A stretch of 22,393 nt of DNA from DATGHS01 sp035307785 (GTDB taxonomy: Bacteria > Planctomycetota > Planctomycetia > Gemmatales > Gemmataceae). Shown here piece after piece: positions 1 through 7,166 of the stretch; position 1 is the first letter of the stretch, and each line of letters starts with the position of its first letter. Where the stretch lies: positions 1 to 22,393 of the forward strand of contig DATGHS010000546.1 in NCBI GenBank assembly GCA_035307785.1, read 5' to 3'. The position numbers and the translations under genes were made by a program. The notes beneath the pieces are model-generated. The model saw nothing but the letters and a program-made list of their open reading frames with translations, searched no databases and had not been told where the DNA came from.

Positions 1-2
1 AG

Positions 3-152
3 GCGATGGGCGAACAGAATGCCGAGCGCTGCCGCGCTTTCGTGCAATGGACGTTAGCTTTCGAGACCTTGAACCCACTCAGACGTGAAGTGGTGCGCGT
101 CGACCAAGAATCATGGAATCCGTTCGTGCAGACGACATGCCTAGGCGAATAG
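3..152 (+). CDS. possible C-terminal tail of a gene entering from the left edge
   Basis: An open frame runs from the window edge to a TAG at 150-152 and encodes about 49 residues, including FVQWTLAFETLNPLRREVV. There is no upstream context, no recognisable family and no clear start, so this may be the end of a real gene or chance. The composition is not repetitive and the frame is clean. It is the only plausible coding fragment in the first 850 bases. No function is proposed. Confidence 0.25.
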   Translation, partial: AMGEQNAERCRAFVQWTLAFETLNPLRREVVRVDQESWNPFVQTTCLGE

Positions 153-851
153 GACCGGGCACAGATTAGGGGCCCGGCCGGCATCATCCTGAATATGGTG
201 CTAACGCTGATTATTTTCGATTGACGTTAGAACGAAGTCAAGAGCAAACACGACCCCGAGAGATTGAGAAATAGATTCCACCGCCGCTGCCGATCTGGTT
301 GACGGAAGAAAGCAAAGTTGAGCGGGACCTCGTGGCCGATAAGTCTGGATGACCCAACGCTCGTGTGTTGACGGAATTCTGGCAAATTCCGCTACAAATC
401 AGCTCTAATGCGCTACGAGCGCCTACGTCTCAGTTGCGCCGGGGCAATTCGTTGCCCCAAGCTTCCTTGGCGGCGGCTGTCACCGGTAAGTGCAACGAAA
501 GGCGGTTCTACCGCTGGGCGCTATGATCAGGCGCAAGTCGTTCCTCTATAAGCTCTTAAGATATCTTCTCGCCACGGATGGCGAATTCGTTGCTTCGTTG
601 CATTCGTTGCGCTGGATCGCCCACCCCACCGCCCGAGTTCGGCAACGAATGGGGCAGGAAGACTCTCTTAGCCTGCCCAGGCGCACGCCTATGTTTACCC
701 GACAGGACCACCGAAAACAGGTAGACGGTCTAGTAAAAACTTGAATCCCGGGAAGATTCGGGACATCTCAAGCTTCGTTTCATTGCCGATGAAACCTCAG
801 TTGTCCCGAATGGTGAGTCGGCCGTCCCCGAATCGTGTGGCAGTCGTTAGC
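153..851. other. gene-poor spacer with small inverted repeats
   Basis: I see no convincing gene in these ~700 bases. The short open frames at 490-744 and 741-968 have no signal peptide, domain or ribosome binding site that I can support. Three small structures are present. A 10-bp inverted repeat pairs 601-610 with 642-651. A two-part stem-loop spans 756-811. The motif TTCGTTGC recurs three times around 585-610. A 14-base string, TCAAGCTTCGTTTC, at 768-781 recurs at 1864-1877. The stretch looks like accumulated intergenic repeat material or a decayed gene. Confidence 0.5.
756..811. repeat. two-part imperfect palindrome downstream of the secreted-protein gene
   Basis: The outer arms, ATTCGGGACA at 756-765 and its exact complement at 802-811, enclose an inner 7-bp hairpin (777-783 with 789-795, 5-base loop). 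It lies 41 bp past the stop of the minus-strand gene at 852-1838, so it could end that transcript. There is no adjacent U-tract; the nearest T-run on the minus strand is about 16 bases beyond the stem. A dispersed repeat is equally possible. Confidence 0.4.
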
Positions 852-1838
852 CTACCGCTTCGGCTTGACGATGAATTTCGTGTCCCAAAGCTGCTTGAGC
901 GCATCGCCCGTCAGTCGGAACGAGCCTTCGATATAGGAATCGTTCATCTTAACATCGGCAAGGATTAACAAGCTCACGACCAGAATGTTCGAGCCTTCCT
1001 CGTACAGGATATTCTTTCTGCGCTCGCTCAGATATTCGTACACTTTTTTCGCTTCTTTCGGTTCCGCGTATCCCAAGCCTTTGACGATCAGCCCATCCGG
1101 AGCCATGTCGAATGACAGGGACAGCGCTTCAATTTTCTTAACGGCGCCATACATCTCGGCGTGTTCTTTGCGCCAGTCGGCCAGTTCTTTGGCCTCGACC
1201 AGCGCGGGCGGCCGCACGGCAGCCCAAACAATCGACTTGCCCGGCGTTTGCGACAAGACACTCTTCAATGCGGTTGGTACGGGGCCCTTGCCGTCATCCA
1301 ATTTGTCAAGCGCGCCGCGCACCAGGCCTTCGTCGCCTACGAGAATCGTCGACTCCTCCGGGAAGCAGAGGTCTGCTTTTTCAGTTGTGAAGATCGTGTG
1401 TTTCTTGTGCTTTTTCTCAGTGAGAGAATCTTTCAAACTATCCTTCAAGTGTTTTTCGACGGTATCGTTCTTGAAGGAGCCTTGAACCACGGCCAGGAAT
1501 TTGGCGTCGTCGCCGACATTTCCGGCGGCGAAAACGGTAATCCATTCCACGTCTTTTTCGATGTCGATTCCGGTGAACCCTTTCGCCATTTCCAAATACT
1601 GTTTCAATTGGGCCATTTGCGGATTGTTCTGTACTCCGCCGGCGAGTGCCATGAACTTCGTCACTGTGCCGGCATCCAACTCGGCTACGGACCAGTAATC
1701 CTTCGGCAAATACTTCAGACGCGGGCTGGCCGCCGCACTGTCTTCCGCAGGCGGTGCAGCCGTGGCGCACAGGGGGCAAACTCCAGCAAATGCCAGCAGC
1801 AATAGTATCCACTTGGTGCAATGGCGAAGGCACTTCAT
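852..1838 (-). CDS. secreted protein of unknown function (328 aa)
   Basis: The product starts with a clear Sec signal: basic residues, a WILLLLAFAGV core, and a likely cut in CATAAPP near residue 27. The mature part is mixed alpha/beta, with lysine-rich stretches around residues 130-150 and no cysteine lipobox, so it is probably periplasmic or exported. I do not recognise a domain. Segments such as ALSLSFDMAPDGLIVKGLGY resemble the repeating-strand style of large planctomycete exported protein families, but this is only an impression. The start is supported by GGAG eight bases upstream of the ATG. It is divergent from the acyl-CoA dehydrogenase gene, with 242 bp between the starts. The strongest alternative is a substrate-binding or inhibitor-like envelope protein. 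No catalytic motif is visible. Confidence 0.85.
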   Translation of the reverse strand: MKCLRHCTKWILLLLAFAGVCPLCATAAPPAEDSAAASPRLKYLPKDYWSVAELDAGTVTKFMALAGGVQNNPQMAQLKQYLEMAKGFTGIDIEKDVEWITVFAAGNVGDDAKFLAVVQGSFKNDTVEKHLKDSLKDSLTEKKHKKHTIFTTEKADLCFPEESTILVGDEGLVRGALDKLDDGKGPVPTALKSVLSQTPGKSIVWAAVRPPALVEAKELADWRKEHAEMYGAVKKIEALSLSFDMAPDGLIVKGLGYAEPKEAKKVYEYLSERRKNILYEEGSNILVVSLLILADVKMNDSYIEGSFRLTGDALKQLWDTKFIVKPKR

Positions 1839-2040
1839 AGAGGGCTCCAGTTTGAGAAGAGAATCAAGCTTCGTTTCGCGAGAGATGGTCTGGCGTCGTC
1901 ACGCACATTTCAGCAACTTCCAGTAGGGGAACAGTAGCCCCGCACAACGGAAGCGGCAAGGGATACCTTGTCGGTTGCCGCACAGTCTGCCGACACTGCC
2001 GCGCGAGTTCTTCCCGTTGGGCAACCTTTGCTGCATTGCT

Positions 2041-2062
2041 AAGATGGCGATGACACCATCTT
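2041..2062 (+). promoter_or_regulatory. 5' leader hairpin before the acyl-CoA dehydrogenase
   Basis: AAGATGG (2041-2047) can pair with CCATCTT (2056-2062) around an 8-base loop. The hairpin ends six bases before the Shine-Dalgarno AGGAG (2068-2072) of the next gene, which it leaves exposed. It may affect leader stability or may be chance. Confidence 0.25.
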
Positions 2063-2080
2063 GCCGTAGGAGTCGCGATC

Positions 2081-3850
2081 ATGGCATTGACGGCCCAGGA
2101 ATTGGAAAAACAGAAGCAGCAAGTCGAAGAAATGCTCGCGGGCCCGGAGACGCTGGGCTTCGCCAAGTCCTTGTTCTTCGGCCACTTCAAAGGCGGGTTG
2201 CTTTTCCCCTATCCATCGCTGGCGCCGGAGAAGGAGCAGGAAGCAGCGGAGGCCGTGGTGCGCGTCCGGCAATTCGCCGAGCAGCATATCGACGCACGGG
2301 CGATTGATCGGAATGCCGACATTCCTGCGTCCGTTATTGAAGGCTTGGGCGCGCTGGGCGTACTTGGGATGACGGCCCCGAAAGAATACGGCGGCTTGGC
2401 CTTTTCCCAGCAGCAGTATTGCCGGATCATGGAAGTGATCGGCGGGCATTGCTCGTCGACGGCCGTGTTCGTAAACGCGCACCACAGCATTGGCATTCGG
2501 GCGCTGTTGCTCTTCGGCACGAAAGAGCAGCAGAAGAAATGGCTGCCGGACTTGGTGCGCGGCAGAAAACTTGCCGCGTTCGCGCTCACCGAAGAGCAGG
2601 CCGGCTCCGATGCCGCCAATGTCCAGACGCTGGCTACGCCTTCGCCCGATGGCAAGAGTTTTCTTCTCAATGGCGCCAAGCGCTACATCAGCTCCGGCGC
2701 CATTGCTCAAGTGCTGACCGTGATGGCGCGGACACCGGTGCCCGGCAGCGACGAGACCAAAGTCACGGCCTTTCTGGTCACGCCGGACATGCCGGGCTTC
2801 CAGGTAATTGAGCCTCGCATGGAAAAGCTCGGCATTCGCGGCACTGCCACGGCCAAGCTGGCGTTCCATGACATGCGCGTGCCGGCCGAAAACGTGCTCG
2901 GCAAGATCGGCAAAGGTCTGCGGATCGCGCTCACGGTGCTCGACTTTGGCCGTACGACCTTTGGCGCCAGTTGCACCGGGGCCGCGAAGACCTGCCTAAA
3001 ACTGGCTGTTCAGCATGCCAAGAAGCGCGTGCAATTCAGGATGCCGCTGGCCGAGTTCGAACTGGTGAAAAAGAAGATCGCCTTCATGGCCGCGCATGCG
3101 TTTGCCATGGAAGCGACGACTACGCAATGTGCCGCGTTCATCGATTCGGGCTCGGAAGATTACATGCTGGAGACGGCCCTGCTAAAGGTCTGGAGTACCG
3201 ACCATCTTTGGTCCATCGTGAACGACGCGCTGCAGATCTATGGCGGCGCCGGCTATTTTACCGACCTTCCCCTGGAACGGATGATGCGCGATGCGCGCAT
3301 CAACATGATCGGCGAAGGGGCGAATGACGTGCTACGAGCGTTCATTGCCGTCGTTGGCTCCAAGGCGGTGGGCGAAGGCTTCCTGGAAGTGCTTGGCGCT
3401 GCCAAAGCGCCGCTGCGGAACTTCGGCAAGCTCGTGCAGTTTGGCCGGGAGCAATTGGCGGTACGCTGGAACACGCCCCAGGTGCCGGTGCAATGTCGCA
3501 ACTTGCAAGTGGAAGCGCAAATCCTTGGCCGCATGGTGCAGGAATTCGGCCTGGCTGTGCAATGGGTACTGCGACACTGTGGCAAGATCGAAGTATTCCT
3601 CACGAGTGAGTACCTGCACGAGCGCATTGCCGATGCGGCCGGCGATATCTATGCGGCCAGTTGCACGCTAAGCCGGCTCGATTCGCTGCTGCAAACCAGC
3701 AACGGGCAGCAGATGGAACGCCACCCCGATGTCCAGGCCGGCCGGCATTTCCTGAAGATCGCGTTCCGCAGGATTCGGCAGAACTTGGCCGCGCTCACCG
3801 AGAACGACGATGCATCCACAACGGCAACGGCGAATGCGTGGTTACAATGA
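2081..3850 (+). CDS. acyl-CoA dehydrogenase, VLCAD/ACAD9-like (589 aa)
   Basis: This FAD flavoenzyme should catalyse alpha,beta-dehydrogenation of acyl-CoA thioesters, the first step of fatty-acid beta-oxidation, passing electrons to ETF. The flavin/substrate signature ALTEEQAGSD is at residues 168-177 and the C-terminal signature QIYGGAGYFTDLPLERMMRD follows. The catalytic base is the Glu of GEGAND (residue 412), placed as in the VLCAD motif FEGTND. The ~170 residues after this point match the extra C-terminal domain of very-long-chain enzymes; ordinary short- and medium-chain enzymes stop near 390. The start is set by AGGAG at 2068-2072, eight bases upstream. No ETF, thiolase or hydratase gene lies nearby, so it appears to stand alone. 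The acyl-chain preference is inferred from domain length and motif only. The gene converges on the YchF-like gene with a palindrome filling the gap. Confidence 0.95.
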   Translation: MALTAQELEKQKQQVEEMLAGPETLGFAKSLFFGHFKGGLLFPYPSLAPEKEQEAAEAVVRVRQFAEQHIDARAIDRNADIPASVIEGLGALGVLGMTAPKEYGGLAFSQQQYCRIMEVIGGHCSSTAVFVNAHHSIGIRALLLFGTKEQQKKWLPDLVRGRKLAAFALTEEQAGSDAANVQTLATPSPDGKSFLLNGAKRYISSGAIAQVLTVMARTPVPGSDETKVTAFLVTPDMPGFQVIEPRMEKLGIRGTATAKLAFHDMRVPAENVLGKIGKGLRIALTVLDFGRTTFGASCTGAAKTCLKLAVQHAKKRVQFRMPLAEFELVKKKIAFMAAHAFAMEATTTQCAAFIDSGSEDYMLETALLKVWSTDHLWSIVNDALQIYGGAGYFTDLPLERMMRDARINMIGEGANDVLRAFIAVVGSKAVGEGFLEVLGAAKAPLRNFGKLVQFGREQLAVRWNTPQVPVQCRNLQVEAQILGRMVQEFGLAVQWVLRHCGKIEVFLTSEYLHERIADAAGDIYAASCTLSRLDSLLQTSNGQQMERHPDVQAGRHFLKIAFRRIRQNLAALTENDDASTTATANAWLQ

Positions 3851-3888
3851 TGCCGCTTGCGGCTTCGCCGGCGAAGCCGCAAGCGGCA
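3851..3888. repeat. perfect 38-bp palindrome between converging genes
   Basis: TGCCGCTTGCGGCTTCGCC (3851-3869) is followed directly by its exact reverse complement (3870-3888). It starts on the base after the TGA of the acyl-CoA dehydrogenase and ends two bases before the stop codon of the opposing YchF-like gene. As RNA it would fold on both strands, so a bidirectional terminator role is likely, although there is no U-tract. One arm recurs alone at 10097-10116, which marks it as a dispersed repeat. Confidence 0.8.
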
Positions 3889-3890
3889 GC

Positions 3891-4934
3891 TTAGCTGCTC
3901 GCCAAGATATGCATGATGTCCCCGTCGTGGACAACGTAGGTCTTGCCTTCGAGCCGGTACACGCCCTTGGCCTTTGCTTCTTTCATCGAGTAGCCGCACT
4001 TCACGAAGTCATCGTAATGAACGACTTCGGCTCGTACGAAGCGACTGGCCAGATCGGTGTGAATCTGCCGGGCGCCTTCCACGGCATCGGCCCCTTTGGG
4101 CATGGGCCAGGCCCGGCATTCGTCCTCGCCCACCGTGAGGAACACAATCTGGCCCATGGCGGCGAAGATGGTTTGCAGAATAGCGGCTCGATCCGACTCG
4201 CCGAGGCCCAGGTCGGCCAAAAACGCAGCCCGATCCTCCTTGGGAAGCTCAGCCACTTCCAATTCCAGTTTCGGCGCGGCTTGTAGGGCTGAGGGCGACA
4301 AGGCCAGCAGATCGGGCGGTAGCGGAGACTTCAATGTGGCCGCATCGCCGCGATTCACGAAAACCAATTCCGGCTTCAGCGTCAGCAACTGGAAGCTGCG
4401 CAGCTGTTTCTCTTCTTCCGGGTTCAGGCCAAGCGACATCGCCGATTGGCCGGCTTCGAATGCGGTTACCACGCGCTGCAATAGCGCCAGCTCGGCTTCA
4501 TCGCGCTCCTTCTCTTTGGCCGAACGAGGTTTTTTCAACTGTGTATGCAGGCGCTCTATGCGATTGGTCACGATCTCCAGATCGGCAAACAGGATTTCGT
4601 CACGAAACTTGCGCAACTGCTCGGCAAAATTGCTGGCGCTGTATCCATCAAGCACCACGACCAGCCCATTGCTCTCGCGCAGGATCGATAGCCGGCGTGG
4701 GTTATCTTTGCGCTCGTCGAGCAGCAATCCCGGCGTATCGAGAAAGGCGATTTCCGCCGGCGTGGTCTTTTTGGGGCGAAAATGTTCAGACACCGCATCG
4801 AGGCGTGGGTCAGGCAATTTGGCGACGCCGGTCTGACCGTGCTGCACCCGAGCCGGGTCTGGCTGCACTCCGGTCAGCCACTGAAACACCGTACTCTTGC
4901 CCGACCCAGAGAATCCAACCAAACCGACTTTCAT
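3891..4934 (-). CDS. YchF/OLA1-like P-loop NTPase with TGS domain (347 aa)
   Basis: The P-loop GFSGSGKST is at residues 7-15. The PDPRLDAVSEHFRPKKTTPA segment is typical of the Obg-related YchF family, and the switch-II motif DTPGL is at 66-70. A charged, probably coiled helical insert covers about 120-180, and a C-terminal TGS-like domain (about 262-345) ends in RLEGKTYVVHDGDIMH. YchF proteins are ribosome-associated NTPases with a hydrophobic residue in place of the usual catalytic Gln; Leu70 fits that. Two motifs depart from canonical YchF: the P-loop is not GxPNVGKST, and the base-recognition motif is NRGD (194-197), close to GTPase NKxD rather than the ATP-preferring NxxE. It is therefore likely a divergent paralogue. 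It is the last gene of a probable folD/AI-2E/ychF-like operon, 31 bp after its neighbour, with GAGG six bases before the ATG. Confidence 0.88.
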   Translation of the reverse strand: MKVGLVGFSGSGKSTVFQWLTGVQPDPARVQHGQTGVAKLPDPRLDAVSEHFRPKKTTPAEIAFLDTPGLLLDERKDNPRRLSILRESNGLVVVLDGYSASNFAEQLRKFRDEILFADLEIVTNRIERLHTQLKKPRSAKEKERDEAELALLQRVVTAFEAGQSAMSLGLNPEEEKQLRSFQLLTLKPELVFVNRGDAATLKSPLPPDLLALSPSALQAAPKLELEVAELPKEDRAAFLADLGLGESDRAAILQTIFAAMGQIVFLTVGEDECRAWPMPKGADAVEGARQIHTDLASRFVRAEVVHYDDFVKCGYSMKEAKAKGVYRLEGKTYVVHDGDIMHILASS

Positions 4935-4965
4935 GTCTTACCTCGGTACACGTAGCCCAAGCGAC

Positions 4966-6177
4966 TCAACGTTTGGTCGCGTCTCCATTGGGCCCAGGCA
5001 GATCTTCTAAGATCAACGTCTTGTCCGCTTCCTTTTGCATAAGGAGTGTTTTTTCTTCCTCGGTGGCATATTGAGGCTCGGCGCCCTTCGGTGTAATGGA
5101 ATCGTCGCTGCTCATCAGATTCGCCCACGGCTGCCAGCCTGGCACTTGCTCGCAAATCGCTTTGAGTGCGGCCACGAGTGGCATGGCCAGGAACAAACCC
5201 GGCGTACCCCAGACCAGGCTCCAGAAGAGGCAACCAAGCATCACCGTCGTGGCATTGACACTAACGCTGCGACCCATCACCACTGGAACAATGATGTAGC
5301 CCTCGAAGGTGACCAGGGCCACGTAAAAGATCAAGATGCCCATGGCCCAGCCGGGGCCGACATTGATGAACGCATCAAGCACGGGCGGAAAGCCGGCAAT
5401 GATGGTGCCTATGTAGGGAATGTAACAAAGGATGGCCGCCAGCAAAGCCCACAGCCAGGCGTGCTGCAATCTCGCCGCATGAAAGACAATCCCCAGCACC
5501 AACCCCAGCCCAAAGTTCACAATCGTGCGCCAGATCAGGTAACTGCGCACGGACTGGGCCATTTGGCGCAGCGCTTCTTGGGCTTTCAACGTCGCCTCGG
5601 GGCTGGGGCCAAAGATTTCCACCAGCCGGCGCGTAAGCATGCGCCCTTCCATCAGCAGAAACAGGAGGATAAACAAGATCAGCACCCATTGCAGCAGCCA
5701 GGAGCGCAAGTCGTTGAGCAAATGTAGCAGCAGTTGCGTGACATACTCGCCTTGAAGCGTCTTGCGCACCTGATCGAAGACGCGCGAGTTCTCGGCATCT
5801 TCCGGTAAGACGGAATCAACAGGAACGGGGCTGACTTTGATCACCTGCTTGCGGAAGTTGTCGTAATACTGCTTTTGATTCGCGTAACTATTGGGGTTCG
5901 GCAGGCCCTGAAGCATGCGTGGGATCGCGAGGACAAAACCGAGTGTGACCACGAGATTGAGAAGCACGAGCATGAACACCGAAATCATGCACGCCAAACC
6001 CCACGGGATTCCTCGTCGATGCATCCATTCGACCACGGGCCAAAGTACGGCTGCCAGAAGCACAGCGATGGTGAGCGGGATGAATATCGATTCGCCAAGC
6101 CACAGCGCAACCGCAACGCCGAGCAAAGCGAGGGAATTGAGCCCCATCCGTGTGGCTGTTGTGAGATTCAGATTCAT
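4966..6177 (-). CDS. AI-2E family transporter / PerM-like membrane protein (403 aa)
   Basis: This is a polytopic inner-membrane protein of the AI-2E exporter (PerM/YhhT/TqsA) superfamily. It has hydrophobic segments at about 13-50 and 60-85, then a soluble region (about 86-150) with GLPNPNSYANQKQYYDNFRK. A second group of membrane helices follows, carrying the family-typical YIPYIGTIIAGFPP and IVPVVMGRSVSVNATTVMLG and ending in WGTPGLFLAMPLVAALK. The C-terminal ~45 residues are polar and acidic, presumably cytoplasmic. Members export various small molecules or act as sodium/proton antiporters, and the substrate cannot be told from sequence. GGAG sits six bases before the ATG, just after the folD stop (13-bp gap), so it is very likely translated from the folD transcript. 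Confidence 0.92.
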   Translation of the reverse strand: MNLNLTTATRMGLNSLALLGVAVALWLGESIFIPLTIAVLLAAVLWPVVEWMHRRGIPWGLACMISVFMLVLLNLVVTLGFVLAIPRMLQGLPNPNSYANQKQYYDNFRKQVIKVSPVPVDSVLPEDAENSRVFDQVRKTLQGEYVTQLLLHLLNDLRSWLLQWVLILFILLFLLMEGRMLTRRLVEIFGPSPEATLKAQEALRQMAQSVRSYLIWRTIVNFGLGLVLGIVFHAARLQHAWLWALLAAILCYIPYIGTIIAGFPPVLDAFINVGPGWAMGILIFYVALVTFEGYIIVPVVMGRSVSVNATTVMLGCLFWSLVWGTPGLFLAMPLVAALKAICEQVPGWQPWANLMSSDDSITPKGAEPQYATEEEKTLLMQKEADKTLILEDLPGPNGDATKR

Positions 6178-6190
6178 TGCAAACTCCCGC

Positions 6191-7051
6191 TCAACTCAAC
6201 CGGCTGGCGAGCAGCGTATTATGCAGCAACATCGTAATCGTCATCGGGCCGACGCCGCCGGGCACCGGCGTGATGGCTCGCGCGATCGGCAGTACTGCAT
6301 CGAAATCCACGTCGCCCGCCAGCTTCCCGTCGCTGCGCCGGGTGATGCCGACGTCGATCACCACGGCCCCCGGCTTCACCATGGCGGCCGTGACAAAGTG
6401 GGCCTGACCCATGGCTGCGATTAGGATATCAGCGCTTCCAGCTAACTCCGGCAAATCGCGGCTCTTGCTGTGGGCAATCGTCACCGTCGCATCGCCACCG
6501 GGGCCCTTGGCGGCCAGCAAGAGCGCCAGTGGCTTGCCGACCGTCAAGCTCCGGCCCAAGATCGTCACCTTCGCCCCGGTCGTGTCGATGTTGTTGCGCA
6601 CCAGCAATTGCTGGACGCCCAGCGGCGTGCACGCCACAAAGCGCGGCGAACCGGCGACGAGCAGCCCCAGGTTTTCCGGATGGAACCCGTCCACATCCTT
6701 GCGCGGATCGATGGCCGAGATAATCTCATTTGTGTCGATCTGCTTTGGCAAGGGCAATTGTACCAGAATGCCGTGCACGACGGGATCAGCGTTCAGCTTC
6801 GCGATGAGTTGCAGCAGTTCCGCTTGGGAAGTTGTTCCGGCCAAATGATAATGAAAGCTGGCGATGCCCGCCTTTTTGCAAGCCTTGATCTTGTTGTTGA
6901 CGTAGACTTCGCTGGCCGGGTCAACACCTACCCGCACGGCGGCGAGGCCGGGCTGCGGCCCGCCGCCACGGATTTGCTCCGCAGCCTGGGATGCGATCTC
7001 CGCCTGCATCGTTTGCGCGAGCGCTTTGCCATCGAGTAGCTGAGCCGGCAT
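6191..7051 (-). CDS. folD: bifunctional methylenetetrahydrofolate dehydrogenase/cyclohydrolase
   Basis: FolD interconverts 5,10-methylene-, 5,10-methenyl- and 10-formyl-tetrahydrofolate in the cytosol, feeding purine and formyl-Met synthesis. At 286 residues it has the usual length. The catalytic residues fall at the same numbers as in E. coli: Tyr50 and Lys54 in YVNNK, Gln98 in VQLPLP, and Asp121 in DVDGFHP. The NADP-binding part has GRSLTVGKPLALLL, and the C-terminus carries the signature TPVPGGVGPMTITMLL. The ATG is preceded by AGGA about eight bases upstream. It heads a tight three-gene minus-strand cluster. The intrinsic terminator of the upstream sigma-factor gene lies just before it, so the cluster should have its own promoter in the ~60 bp between, although I cannot assign -35/-10 boxes. 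Confidence 0.98.
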   Translation of the reverse strand: MPAQLLDGKALAQTMQAEIASQAAEQIRGGGPQPGLAAVRVGVDPASEVYVNNKIKACKKAGIASFHYHLAGTTSQAELLQLIAKLNADPVVHGILVQLPLPKQIDTNEIISAIDPRKDVDGFHPENLGLLVAGSPRFVACTPLGVQQLLVRNNIDTTGAKVTILGRSLTVGKPLALLLAAKGPGGDATVTIAHSKSRDLPELAGSADILIAAMGQAHFVTAAMVKPGAVVIDVGITRRSDGKLAGDVDFDAVLPIARAITPVPGGVGPMTITMLLHNTLLASRLS

Positions 7052-7105
7052 GGAGCTATCCTGGAACTCGGGACGAATATCGCTGCCGGCTTATTGTAGA
7101 GAACA

Positions 7106-7143
7106 GAAAAAGAAACCCGCAAGCCGGAAGCGGCTTGTGGGTT
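7106..7143 (-). terminator. intrinsic terminator of the sigma-factor gene
   Basis: On the minus strand a 13-bp stem (7131-7143 with 7114-7126, one G-U pair) encloses a 4-base loop and is followed directly by a U-rich run (TTTCTTTTTCTG). It lies 24 bp after the stop of the 7167-9968 gene and before folD, separating the two units. This is the clearest Rho-independent terminator in the window. Confidence 0.85.
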
Positions 7144-7166
7144 GGTAAGCAACGACATCGCGCTGT

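Noticed and set aside
490..968. Two short plus-strand open frames as possible small genes
   Set aside because: No ribosome binding site, domain or sensible composition; the second runs into the antisense of a real gene.
2039..2869. 276-codon minus-strand frame over the acyl-CoA dehydrogenase
   Set aside because: Arg/His-rich, no family; the plus strand has all acyl-CoA dehydrogenase motifs.
5035..5727. 230-codon open frame antisense to the AI-2E gene
   Set aside because: His/Gln-rich translation with no motif; the opposite strand encodes a clear membrane protein.
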